A DNA stretch of 11,267 bases from an uncultured Campylobacter sp. Lineage in GTDB: Bacteria; Campylobacterota; Campylobacteria; Campylobacterales; Campylobacteraceae. Positions within the stretch are counted from its first letter, which is position 1; the number at the start of each line of letters is the position of its first letter. A program made the translations under genes and the position numbers. The notes beneath the pieces were generated by a model that saw only the letters and a list, made by a program, of their open reading frames with translations, did no database searches and was not told the DNA's origin. This document shows, piece after piece, positions 1 through 5,442 of the stretch. The DNA lies in contig NZ_CALINL010000002.1 in the NCBI RefSeq assembly GCF_938045225.1, forward strand, positions 1 to 11,267. The letters run 5' to 3'.

Positions 1-79
1 TTTTTTATATTATCTTTATATTTTAAATTACGTTTTTTGATTTTGAGGGAAATAAAATTTGAAAATTTAGGAGGACTTT
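1..79 (+). promoter_or_regulatory. AT-rich leader upstream of pepE
   Basis: This is a very AT-rich stretch with spaced T runs, of the kind found upstream of Campylobacter sigma-70 promoters. The clear element is a strong Shine-Dalgarno sequence, AGGAGGA at 69-75, four bases before the ATG at 80. A possible -10 box is TAAAAT at 53-58, but it would start transcription almost on the ribosome site, so the real promoter may be further left (for example near TATATT at 7-12) or outside the window. The T run at 1-6 could also be the tail of a terminator belonging to a gene left of the window. Confidence 0.3.
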
Positions 80-790
80 ATGAAGGAGGCTTTGCTTTTA
101 AGCAGTTCGAGTTACAAGGATACGGGCTATCTTAGGCATTGTAAAAACTGGATATACGACTTTTTAAAAGAGTGCGAGGTTTGGGACGAGCAGGTGCTTT
201 TTATCCCGTACGCCGGAGTTCGCCGCACAAACGACGAATACGAGCAAAAAGTCATCGACTGCCTGGAATACAAAAATATCGCCTCTATACATAAATTTAG
301 CGATCCAAAACGCGCCGTAGCCGAAGCTAAAGCTATTTGTATCGGCGGCGGAAACACATTTGTGCTGCTTTACTATCTTTATAAATTTGATTTAGTCGAA
401 GCTATCAGGCAAAGAGTGGAGGCCGGGGTGCCATATTTTGGTTGGAGTGCGGGCGCAAACGTTGCCGGAAGCACGATGATGACGACAAACGACATGCCTA
501 TCATCATGCCAAAAAGCTTTGATGCGTTAAATATCTTCCCGCATCAGATAAATCCGCATTTTATCAGCGGCAAGATCGCTGGACATAACGGCGAAAGCAG
601 GGAGGAGAGGCTGGAGTAGTTTTTGATAGTAAATCAAAAAAGCCTGATCTACGCGCTACCTGAAGGTACGGCTCTAAGGATAAAGGGTGAAAACGCAACC
701 GTGATGGGCATGGAAAACAGCCCGGTTTTAAAAATGGCGTACCAAAAAGAAACCGAGCTCATAAAGGTTGGAGACAGCTTTAAAATTTAG
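80..790 (+). pseudogene. pepE: Dipeptidase E (alpha-aspartyl dipeptidase), interrupted by one in-frame TAG
   Basis: PepE is a cytoplasmic serine peptidase (family S51) that cleaves Asp-X dipeptides. The ATG at 80 follows a perfect AGGAGGA. Family landmarks are clear: the GGGNTF loop at residues 89-94, the nucleophile elbow GWSAGAN with Ser123, TTNDMP at 135-140, and INPHF with His160. Aligned from memory with the E. coli enzyme (triad Ser120, His157, Glu192), every position is shifted by exactly three. A TAG at 617-619 is codon 180, where the E. coli protein has Glu, so one GAG-to-TAG change explains it. The frame then stays open to a second TAG at 788-790 and encodes the expected C-terminus, including LPEG with Glu195. 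The full frame would give 236 residues (E. coli about 229). The 179-residue product lacks the third triad residue and should be inactive. A TTG at 623 after a GGAG could restart translation but would give only a fragment. A sequencing error is the main alternative. Confidence 0.85.
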
Positions 791-961
791 CCGTTTGAGC
801 CCATGCTAAAATTTAAGAGCGGGCTAAAATCGGCAAAAGCGTTCTTTAAAATAGTAGTTACGATTCGGCGAAATTTGACGAAAACTCAAATTTGAGGCGC
901 GGTTTTTTAGAGGCCCGCAAATTTTAGATAAACGTTCATCGACGAATTTAAACGAAAAGAT

Positions 962-980
962 TAAATTTGACTCAAATTTA
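962..980. repeat. 19-bp perfect palindrome in the pepE-dcuC spacer
   Basis: TAAATTTGACTCAAATTTA is a perfect inverted repeat around the single C at 971. It lies in the 265-base spacer between pepE and dcuC, about 70 bases before the likely dcuC transcription start. The spacer (791-1055) has no credible gene. It contains further AAATTTGA words at 871, 888, 1003 and 1014, including the 12-bp palindrome CTCAAATTTGAG at 885-896. The site could bind a dimeric regulator of dcuC. It could also be a by-product of how common this word is in the genome. It does not match the FNR (TTGAT-N4-ATCAA) or CRP (TGTGA-N6-TCACA) patterns. Confidence 0.4.
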
Positions 981-1027
981 GCTCGCAAAACCCAAGCGGT
1001 GCAAATTTGATCTAAATTTGAAATAAG

Positions 1028-1050
1028 TATAAAACACAAAACGAAAGGGG
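1028..1050 (+). promoter_or_regulatory. Probable -10 box and ribosome site of dcuC
   Basis: TATAAA at 1028-1033 is a good -10 box, predicting a start near 1040. A strong Shine-Dalgarno run AAAGGGG follows at 1044-1050, five bases before the ATG at 1056. No convincing -35 box is visible, as is usual for Campylobacter. The 5' leader would be only about 16 bases. Confidence 0.4.
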
Positions 1051-1055
1051 ACAAA

Positions 1056-2474
1056 ATGGCTACTGCTAAGCTAATCTGTGCGGTCATAGGCTTGATCGCC
1101 GTCGTGTTTTTATTGGTCAAAAAAAGAGAGACCAAAACCGTGCTCATCGGCGTAGGACTCGTACTCTGCGTCATCTGCCTAAATCCGCTCGGAGCGCTTG
1201 AGAGCTTTACGAAGTCGATGACCTCTGCCGGCCTTATCAAGGCGATTTGCGCCAGCATGGGCTTTGCTTACGTTATGAAGGTGACTAAGTGCGACCAGCA
1301 CCTGGTTTTGCTACTTACCAAGCCGATGAAAAATATCGGATTTTTGCTGATTCCGGCTACCTTCGTGCTGACTTATTTTATCAATATCGCGATACCGTCG
1401 GCTGCGGGCTGCTCGGCTGCGGTCGGAGCTACGATGATACCGCTTTTGATGGCCTCTGGCGTACGACCTGCGATGGCTGGAGCTGCTGTGTTTGCCGGTA
1501 CGTTTGGCGGCGTGCTAAGCCCTGGCTCGGCGCACAATATCTTCGTAACCGACATGGTTAAAAAAACAAATGAAGCCTACACCGTCCAAGACGTCATCGG
1601 CGTGCAGTTTCCAAACGCCGTAGCCGCCGGTATCGTCGTTTTGATCGTGATTAGCTTGACGGCTATTATTTTTAAAGATTATCAAAAAGGACAGGATTTT
1701 TCGCCTAAATCTACAAGCAACGCGGGCGAAGCGACGCAGACTAAGGTAAATTTACTCTTTGCTCTAGCGCCTCTCATCCCGCTAGTTATCCTAGTCGTCG
1801 GTGCGGTAATAAGTAGCTATGCTAGGGATTTTTTCTTGACGAATTTGAATAGTATCGTAGCGGTACTGGGCGATCCGCGGGGCGTTAGTGTCGAGAAATT
1901 TTTCGGCGATCATTACGGCCTTTTTGTGGCGATTAAGTATTTTAGCTGGACGAAGATGGGCGTGGCCGAGGCTATGATCCTTGGCGCTATCATCGCGGTT
2001 TTCATTACGTGGACGAGCCCGGAGAAGATCACCAAAGAGTTTTTTAACGGTATGGGTAGCGCATACGCCGAGGTTATTGGTATCATCATCGCCGCGGGCG
2101 TTTTCGTCGCGGGTCTAAAGGCGTGCGGCGCGATCGACGCGGTCACCGAGTGGCTAAAACACTCTCAAGAGTTCGTGCGCTACGGCGGTACTTTCGTGCC
2201 GTATCTTATGGGTACGGTTACGGGCTCTGGGGATGCGGCTACTATGGCGTTTAACCAAGCTATCACCGTGCATGCCGCAGATCTTGGCTTCGCGCAAGAT
2301 AAACTAGGCATGGCCGCTGCGATCTCTGGCGCGCTAGGCCGCTCGTCGTCTCCTATCGCGGGTGCTGCGATCGTGTGCGCCGGTCTTGCTATGGTTAGCC
2401 CGGTCGAGATAGCTAAGCGAACGGCTCCGGCGATGGCGATAGCCGTGTGCGTTATAGCGTTTTTTATGCTCTAA
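1056..2474 (+). CDS. dcuC: C4-dicarboxylate transporter, DcuC family
   Basis: This is a 472-residue, very hydrophobic inner-membrane protein with about a dozen membrane-spanning stretches. DcuC carriers exchange or export C4-dicarboxylates such as succinate and fumarate during anaerobic growth. Agreement with E. coli DcuC (461 residues, recalled) is strongest near the C-terminus: TGSGDA at 389-394, the SGALGRSSSPIAG segment at 424-436 and the VSPVEIAKRT segment at 447-456, matching TGSGNA, NLGRTLSPVSG and ISPFEVVKRT. The N-terminal half has a small-residue-rich segment with IPSAAGCSAAVGATM (113-127) and TFGGVLSPGSAHN (149-161). The ATG follows AAAGGGG at the right distance. Two tandem terminators lie after the stop, so it is probably monocistronic. 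It lies downstream of pepE on the same strand: aspartate from Asp-X peptides could be converted to fumarate and reduced to succinate, which this carrier could export (inference). Exact substrate and direction cannot be read from sequence. Confidence 0.88.
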   Translation: MATAKLICAVIGLIAVVFLLVKKRETKTVLIGVGLVLCVICLNPLGALESFTKSMTSAGLIKAICASMGFAYVMKVTKCDQHLVLLLTKPMKNIGFLLIPATFVLTYFINIAIPSAAGCSAAVGATMIPLLMASGVRPAMAGAAVFAGTFGGVLSPGSAHNIFVTDMVKKTNEAYTVQDVIGVQFPNAVAAGIVVLIVISLTAIIFKDYQKGQDFSPKSTSNAGEATQTKVNLLFALAPLIPLVILVVGAVISSYARDFFLTNLNSIVAVLGDPRGVSVEKFFGDHYGLFVAIKYFSWTKMGVAEAMILGAIIAVFITWTSPEKITKEFFNGMGSAYAEVIGIIIAAGVFVAGLKACGAIDAVTEWLKHSQEFVRYGGTFVPYLMGTVTGSGDAATMAFNQAITVHAADLGFAQDKLGMAAAISGALGRSSSPIAGAAIVCAGLAMVSPVEIAKRTAPAMAIAVCVIAFFML

Positions 2475-2495
2475 ATTTACGGAGCTAAATTTGAT

Positions 2496-2520
2496 AAAGT
2501 CGGCGCTTTGCCGACTTTTT
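2496..2520 (+). terminator. Intrinsic terminator 1 of dcuC
   Basis: The arms AAAGTCGGC (2496-2504) and GCCGACTTT (2510-2518) form a perfect 9-bp stem with loop GCTTT, ending in five T residues (2516-2520). It begins 22 bases after the dcuC stop. Confidence 0.85.
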
Positions 2521-2526
2521 ACGCGG

Positions 2527-2548
2527 AGGGCGTTTGTCGCCCTTTTTT
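2527..2548 (+). terminator. Intrinsic terminator 2 of dcuC (tandem)
   Basis: A second hairpin begins seven bases after the first: AGGGCG (2527-2532) and CGCCCT (2538-2543) with loop TTTGT, running into six T residues (2543-2548). It backs up the first terminator and separates dcuC from the convergent gene ending at 2654. The remaining DNA to 2653 shows no gene. Confidence 0.8.
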
Positions 2549-2653
2549 AAATCTCTAAATTTTAGAAAATTAGTTAAATTTAATCCTTACGCGCCTCGTA
2601 TCTCGCAGGTAGGTACTTTTTCTATCAAATTTACCGAGCAAAGGCGGTGAATG

Positions 2654-3115
2654 TTATTTTTGAGTAAATTCTTTATATCGGTCGCAGGCTAGCTCGGGCT
2701 CCATTTCGCACGCTTTTTTGAGGTATTTTTTGGCTGCATTTGCGTCCTCTTTGACGCCTCGTCTCTTCGCGTATAGGTTGCCTAGATTGTAGCATCCGCC
2801 GCCGTTGCCCATGTCGCAGGCTTTGGCGTAAAATTCGCTAGCCTTTGCGTAGTCTTGCTTCACGCCGCGTCCGTTTGCGTAGGCAAAGCCCAAATTTGAG
2901 CAGCCGGCGCCGTTACCTAACTTGCAAGCCTTTGAGTAGAGCTCGGCCGCCTTTTTATAGTCCTGCGCGGCTCCTTCCCTAGCGTTGTCGTACAAGACTC
3001 CAAGCTCGTAGCAGCTTGCGCCCTTTCCACCGTCGCACTCCTTTTGCAGCGCGTCTAGATCGGCGCCGTTTAATAAGGCTGAAGCCGCGATTAGCGGTAA
3101 AAGTATCTTTTTTAT
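2654..3115 (-). CDS. Exported Sel1-repeat (Hcp-like) cysteine-rich protein with probable ATA start
   Basis: Counted from ATA at 3115-3113 the protein has 153 residues. It opens with a classic signal peptide, KKILLPLIAASALLNGA, with cleavage likely near residue 18. Then come tandem helical Sel1-like repeats of about 36 residues. Each carries a C-x7-C pair: Cys27/35, 64/72, 100/108 and 136/144. This spacing is typical of the disulfide-stapled Hcp proteins of Helicobacter and Campylobacter, exported to the periplasm or outside, often labelled 'beta-lactamase HcpA-like'. AGGAG lies eight bases before the ATA. No ATG or GTG exists in this frame nearby. The only standard start is a TTG at 2995 (codon 41), which would remove the signal peptide and the first cysteine pair and has no good ribosome site. 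Either translation starts at ATA, or an ATG was mutated and the gene is damaged. The exact role is unknown; such proteins usually mediate protein contacts. Confidence 0.8.
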   Translation of the reverse strand: MKKILLPLIAASALLNGADLDALQKECDGGKGASCYELGVLYDNAREGAAQDYKKAAELYSKACKLGNGAGCSNLGFAYANGRGVKQDYAKASEFYAKACDMGNGGGCYNLGNLYAKRRGVKEDANAAKKYLKKACEMEPELACDRYKEFTQK

Positions 3116-3147
3116 TAAATTTGCTCCTATTTAAAATCACTCTTTGC

Positions 3148-3153
3148 ATTTTA
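3148..3153 (-). promoter_or_regulatory. Candidate -10 box of the Sel1-repeat gene
   Basis: Read on the minus strand this is TAAAAT, predicting transcription near 3141, about 26 bases before the ATA start. It lies in the loop of a small inverted repeat (CTTTGC 3142-3147 and GCAAAG 3155-3160). No -35 box is evident. Confidence 0.3.
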
Positions 3154-3238
3154 CGCAAAGCGAGCTTAAATTCGGGCGAGCGGGTTAAATTTGACGAAAA
3201 TTTGGGCTAGCGCCGTAAAGGGACGAGTCTCGGTAGCG

Positions 3239-3312
3239 TAAACCGGCGATAAAGGGATGGCGGCGACTTGCAAATTTGAGAGCGAAGGCGCCCTCAAATT
3301 TGACCCGGTTTA
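3239..3312 (-). terminator. Nested stem-loop after pepT (terminator-like, no U tract)
   Basis: In the pepT mRNA sense the inner hairpin pairs CAAATTTGAGGGCG with CGCTCTCAAATTTG (3302-3271) around a CCTT loop: 14 pairs, one of them G-U. On the other strand that pair becomes A-C, so the structure favours the pepT transcript. An outer 8-bp inverted repeat encloses it: TAAACCGG at 3312-3305, which includes the pepT stop codon, with CCGGTTTA at 3246-3239. No T run follows, so it may act as a 3'-end stabiliser, a processed end or a weak terminator. Confidence 0.5.
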
Positions 3313-4545
3313 TTTCTCTGCTATGATTTTTACGATCTCGCAGATGACGTTGCTGGCCGCTCGTAGCGATTTTACCGGCAGGTACTCGTAGATGGAGTGA
3401 AAGTTGTGCGCGCCGGTAAAGAGATTCGGACACGGTACGCCTTTTTCCGAGATGACCGCGCCGTCGTATCCGCCTCGCATTGGGATCACTTTTGGCTCGA
3501 TATTTAGGCGTGCGTAGGCTTGCTTTGCTGCGACGACGGGTAGGCTGTTTTCTCCGCCTTCGAGGTAGTTAAATACGTTTTTGTAGCGGTCTTTTAGACT
3601 GATCTGCACCCTGTGCGCGCCGTAAATTTTAGCAAACGAGTCGGCAAGATCTTGCAAAAACGCCATACGCTGCGCGTATTTTGCCTCGTTAAATTCGCGA
3701 ACGTCAAGCTTTAGCACGGTCTTTGCGCTGTTGCCAGACAGCTCCTTGACCCAGTAGTAGCCCTCGACGCCGTCCGTGTACTCAGGCGCTTCGCCGCCGG
3801 GTAGCATCGAGATAAATTTGTGCGCGAGCAACAATGAATTTACGAGCTTGCCCTTGGCGTTCATCGGGTGCGCGGACTGCCCGACGAAGGTCACGACCGC
3901 GTCGCCGGCGTTCCAGTTTTGGTAAATCAGCTCGCCTATGCCGCAGCAATCAAGACAGTAGGCAAAGTCAGCCTTGATCTCCGAGACGTCAAGCGCCTTG
4001 GCCCCGCGCAGGCCTTGCTCCTCGTCGGGTAAAAAGCCAAACGTCACGTCGCCGTGCTCGATTTGTGGGTTTTGTATGAAAAACTGCGCGGCGTTTACGA
4101 TGGCGGCGATCGCGGCCTTGTCGTCCGCGCCTAGCAGGCTGGTGCCATCTGTCACGATGAGATCGTCTCCGACGTAGCTGGCAAGCTCTGGAAATTCGCT
4201 AAGTTTGAGTGTTATGTCTAGCTCTTTATTTAGCGTGACGTCGCCGCCCTCGTAGCGTACGATTTGCGCTTTCGTATCGTTTTTTTGCTCCGCGCTCGTA
4301 TCAAGGTGCGCGAAAAACGCCACGGACGGCAGCTTTTTAGCGGAATTTGACGGCAAAACGGCCGTGGTTATGGCATTTTCTCGTCTTTTTATATTTTGCA
4401 AGCCAAGCTCCTTTAGCTCGCTTTCTATCAGCTTTGCTAGATCGTGCTCGGTTGGGTTTGACGGCATCACGCCCGCCGCGCCCGCTTCGCGGTTTGTCGT
4501 TGTGTTGATCTTCGTATAGCGTAAAAATCTCTCGACTATATCCAT
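3310..4545 (-). CDS. pepT: Peptidase T (tripeptide aminopeptidase)
   Basis: PepT is a cytoplasmic zinc peptidase of family M20B that removes the N-terminal residue from tripeptides. The protein has 411 residues, close to the E. coli enzyme (about 408). Metal-site and catalytic motifs are all present: AHLDTS with His80 and Asp82, GADDKA with bridging Asp141, PDEEQG with the general base Glu175 and ligand Glu176, CLDCC with Asp199, and TGAHNFHS with His380. The dimerisation (lid) domain between about 210 and 325 includes VGQSAHPMNAKGKLVNS (221-237), typical of M20 peptidases. The ATG at 4545 has AGGAGC just upstream and a good promoter behind it. It is divergently transcribed from the gene at 4682 and seems to be a single-gene unit. 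Nothing suggests loss of function. Together with pepE it points to use of imported small peptides as carbon and nitrogen sources (inference). Confidence 0.96.
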   Translation of the reverse strand: MDIVERFLRYTKINTTTNREAGAAGVMPSNPTEHDLAKLIESELKELGLQNIKRRENAITTAVLPSNSAKKLPSVAFFAHLDTSAEQKNDTKAQIVRYEGGDVTLNKELDITLKLSEFPELASYVGDDLIVTDGTSLLGADDKAAIAAIVNAAQFFIQNPQIEHGDVTFGFLPDEEQGLRGAKALDVSEIKADFAYCLDCCGIGELIYQNWNAGDAVVTFVGQSAHPMNAKGKLVNSLLLAHKFISMLPGGEAPEYTDGVEGYYWVKELSGNSAKTVLKLDVREFNEAKYAQRMAFLQDLADSFAKIYGAHRVQISLKDRYKNVFNYLEGGENSLPVVAAKQAYARLNIEPKVIPMRGGYDGAVISEKGVPCPNLFTGAHNFHSIYEYLPVKSLRAASNVICEIVKIIAEK

Positions 4546-4578
4546 GTTCGCTCCTAAATTTGAGATAAAATTTATGAA

Positions 4579-4606
4579 ATTATACTATCTTTTAATTAAG
4601 CTTAAA
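4579..4606 (-). promoter_or_regulatory. Promoter of pepT
   Basis: On the minus strand, TTTAAG (4606-4601) is followed after 16 bases by a perfect TATAAT (4584-4579), predicting transcription near 4572, about 27 bases before the ATG at 4545. TTTAAG resembles the TTTAAGTnTT element reported upstream of C. jejuni sigma-70 promoters. Confidence 0.6.
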
Positions 4607-4624
4607 ATAAAATTTTAATATTTT

Positions 4625-4654
4625 TTGGCAAGTTTAAAATTTAATCGGTATAAT
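4625..4654 (+). promoter_or_regulatory. Promoter of the DUF6882-like gene
   Basis: TTGGCA (4625-4630) and a perfect TATAAT (4649-4654) are 18 bases apart, placing the start near 4661. A ribosome site AAGGAG at 4671-4676 and ATG at 4682 follow. This argues against reading translation from the TTG at 4625, which is inside the -35 box. It is back to back with the pepT promoter. Confidence 0.6.
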
Positions 4655-4681
4655 TCGCAAACTAATTTTAAAGGAGCAAAA

Positions 4682-5392
4682 ATGCGAAATTTACGCTACG
4701 TAGGCGACTTTTCGGACTTTCATCAGGTGTTTTCGGCGACGCTGGGCAAGATGGCGACCGTGCAAAACAGATTTGCGGATATTGTCGGCAACCTCGACTG
4801 GAACGTGGATTTTGATCGCTGCGAGATAACTTTCGGCGATCAAATTTACAAGATACAGTTTATCGGCAGCGAGTCAAACTTGAGCGACACGTGGCTATGG
4901 GGGCACGCGAACGTAAATAACTTCGGCGAGGAGGCGACGCGGTTTTCGGCGGAGGTGTTGCGCGCGGGGACGGAGTGGGGCTTGCAGGCTTTTAGCGAAC
5001 CGAGCTTTGAGCTAGATGAAACCTTTAACGGCCATACGCTTTGCATAGCCGCGTGCGGAGCAGTGGGCGAAAATTTATGCTACTACGGCTGCAGGCACGA
5101 TAAGGGCTGCGCGTTTGTAGCGATCACTGACGCGCCGACCTCGCTTTTTGAGCCTCTTGGCGCGCACGAGTTTATTAAAATCGCAAGCGGCTGCATACAA
5201 AATCACGACGTAGATCATAAAATTTTTATCAAAAGCTTTTTGGAATTTAACGGAGTCAAATTTGATGAAAACGTCGAAAAGGGTGGATTTTTTAAGAAAG
5301 CCAAAGACGAAATCGTAGCCAAATTTAGCAAAGAGCTTTTGATCAAATTTGACGACAAGGGTAGGATTTCGGGATTTAAATACGAATTTTAA
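4682..5392 (+). CDS. Conserved hypothetical protein, DUF6882-like
   Basis: This is a 236-residue soluble protein with no signal peptide or membrane segment. The ATG at 4682 is chosen because AAGGAG lies five bases upstream and the promoter lies between 4625 and 4654. The frame is open 19 codons further left from a TTG, but that would sit inside the promoter. The central block, with IQFIGSESNLSDTWLWGHAN at 58-77, has the aromatic TWLWG-AN pattern I associate with DUF6882 proteins; this is recalled, not searched. There are seven cysteines, grouped around 121-143 (CIAAC, YYGCRH, KGCAF) plus Cys171. A charged C-terminal tail (from about 185) ends in two short similar beta-like pieces, FNGVKFDE and LIKFDDKGRI. 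It stands alone between pepT and dctA. The function is unknown, and neighbours do not identify one. Confidence 0.75.
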   Translation: MRNLRYVGDFSDFHQVFSATLGKMATVQNRFADIVGNLDWNVDFDRCEITFGDQIYKIQFIGSESNLSDTWLWGHANVNNFGEEATRFSAEVLRAGTEWGLQAFSEPSFELDETFNGHTLCIAACGAVGENLCYYGCRHDKGCAFVAITDAPTSLFEPLGAHEFIKIASGCIQNHDVDHKIFIKSFLEFNGVKFDENVEKGGFFKKAKDEIVAKFSKELLIKFDDKGRISGFKYEF

Positions 5393-5410
5393 TTTAGGTA
5401 GTTTTGTGTG

Positions 5411-5437
5411 AGGCGATGAGCTAAAAGCCCACCGCCT
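5411..5437 (-). terminator. 3' stem-loop of dctA
   Basis: On the minus strand AGGCGGTGGGC (5437-5427) pairs over 11 bp, two of them G-U, with GCTCATCGCCT (5421-5411) around a TTTTA loop. It begins six bases after the dctA stop. On the plus strand the two G-U pairs become A-C mismatches, so it fits the dctA mRNA better than the convergent gene. It lacks a clear U tract, so its efficiency as a terminator is uncertain. Confidence 0.5.
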
Positions 5438-5442
5438 TAAAT

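Noticed and set aside
623..625. TTG just after the pepE stop, with GGAG upstream, as the start of a separate small gene
   Set aside because: The product would be only the C-terminal part of PepE without Ser or His. It is better explained as the remainder of an interrupted gene.
798..825. Inverted repeat AGCCC ... GGGCT after pepE as a possible terminator
   Set aside because: The stem is short and bulged, and no T run follows on either strand, so it cannot be called a terminator.
824..1258. 144-codon minus-strand open frame across the dcuC start
   Set aside because: It has no ribosome site or recognisable protein pattern, and it overlaps the promoter and start of a well supported gene.
2654..2995. 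Shorter Sel1-repeat gene starting at the TTG at 2995
   Set aside because: This start has no ribosome site and would discard an obvious signal peptide and the first cysteine pair, which are encoded in frame upstream.
3016..3210. 64-codon plus-strand open frame opposite the start of the Sel1-repeat gene
   Set aside because: It overlaps the signal-peptide region antisense, has no ribosome site, and its sequence is Arg/Leu-rich without family features.
3185..3433. 82-codon minus-strand open frame across the pepT 3' end
   Set aside because: It is out of frame with pepT, covers the 3' stem-loop, and has no credible start.
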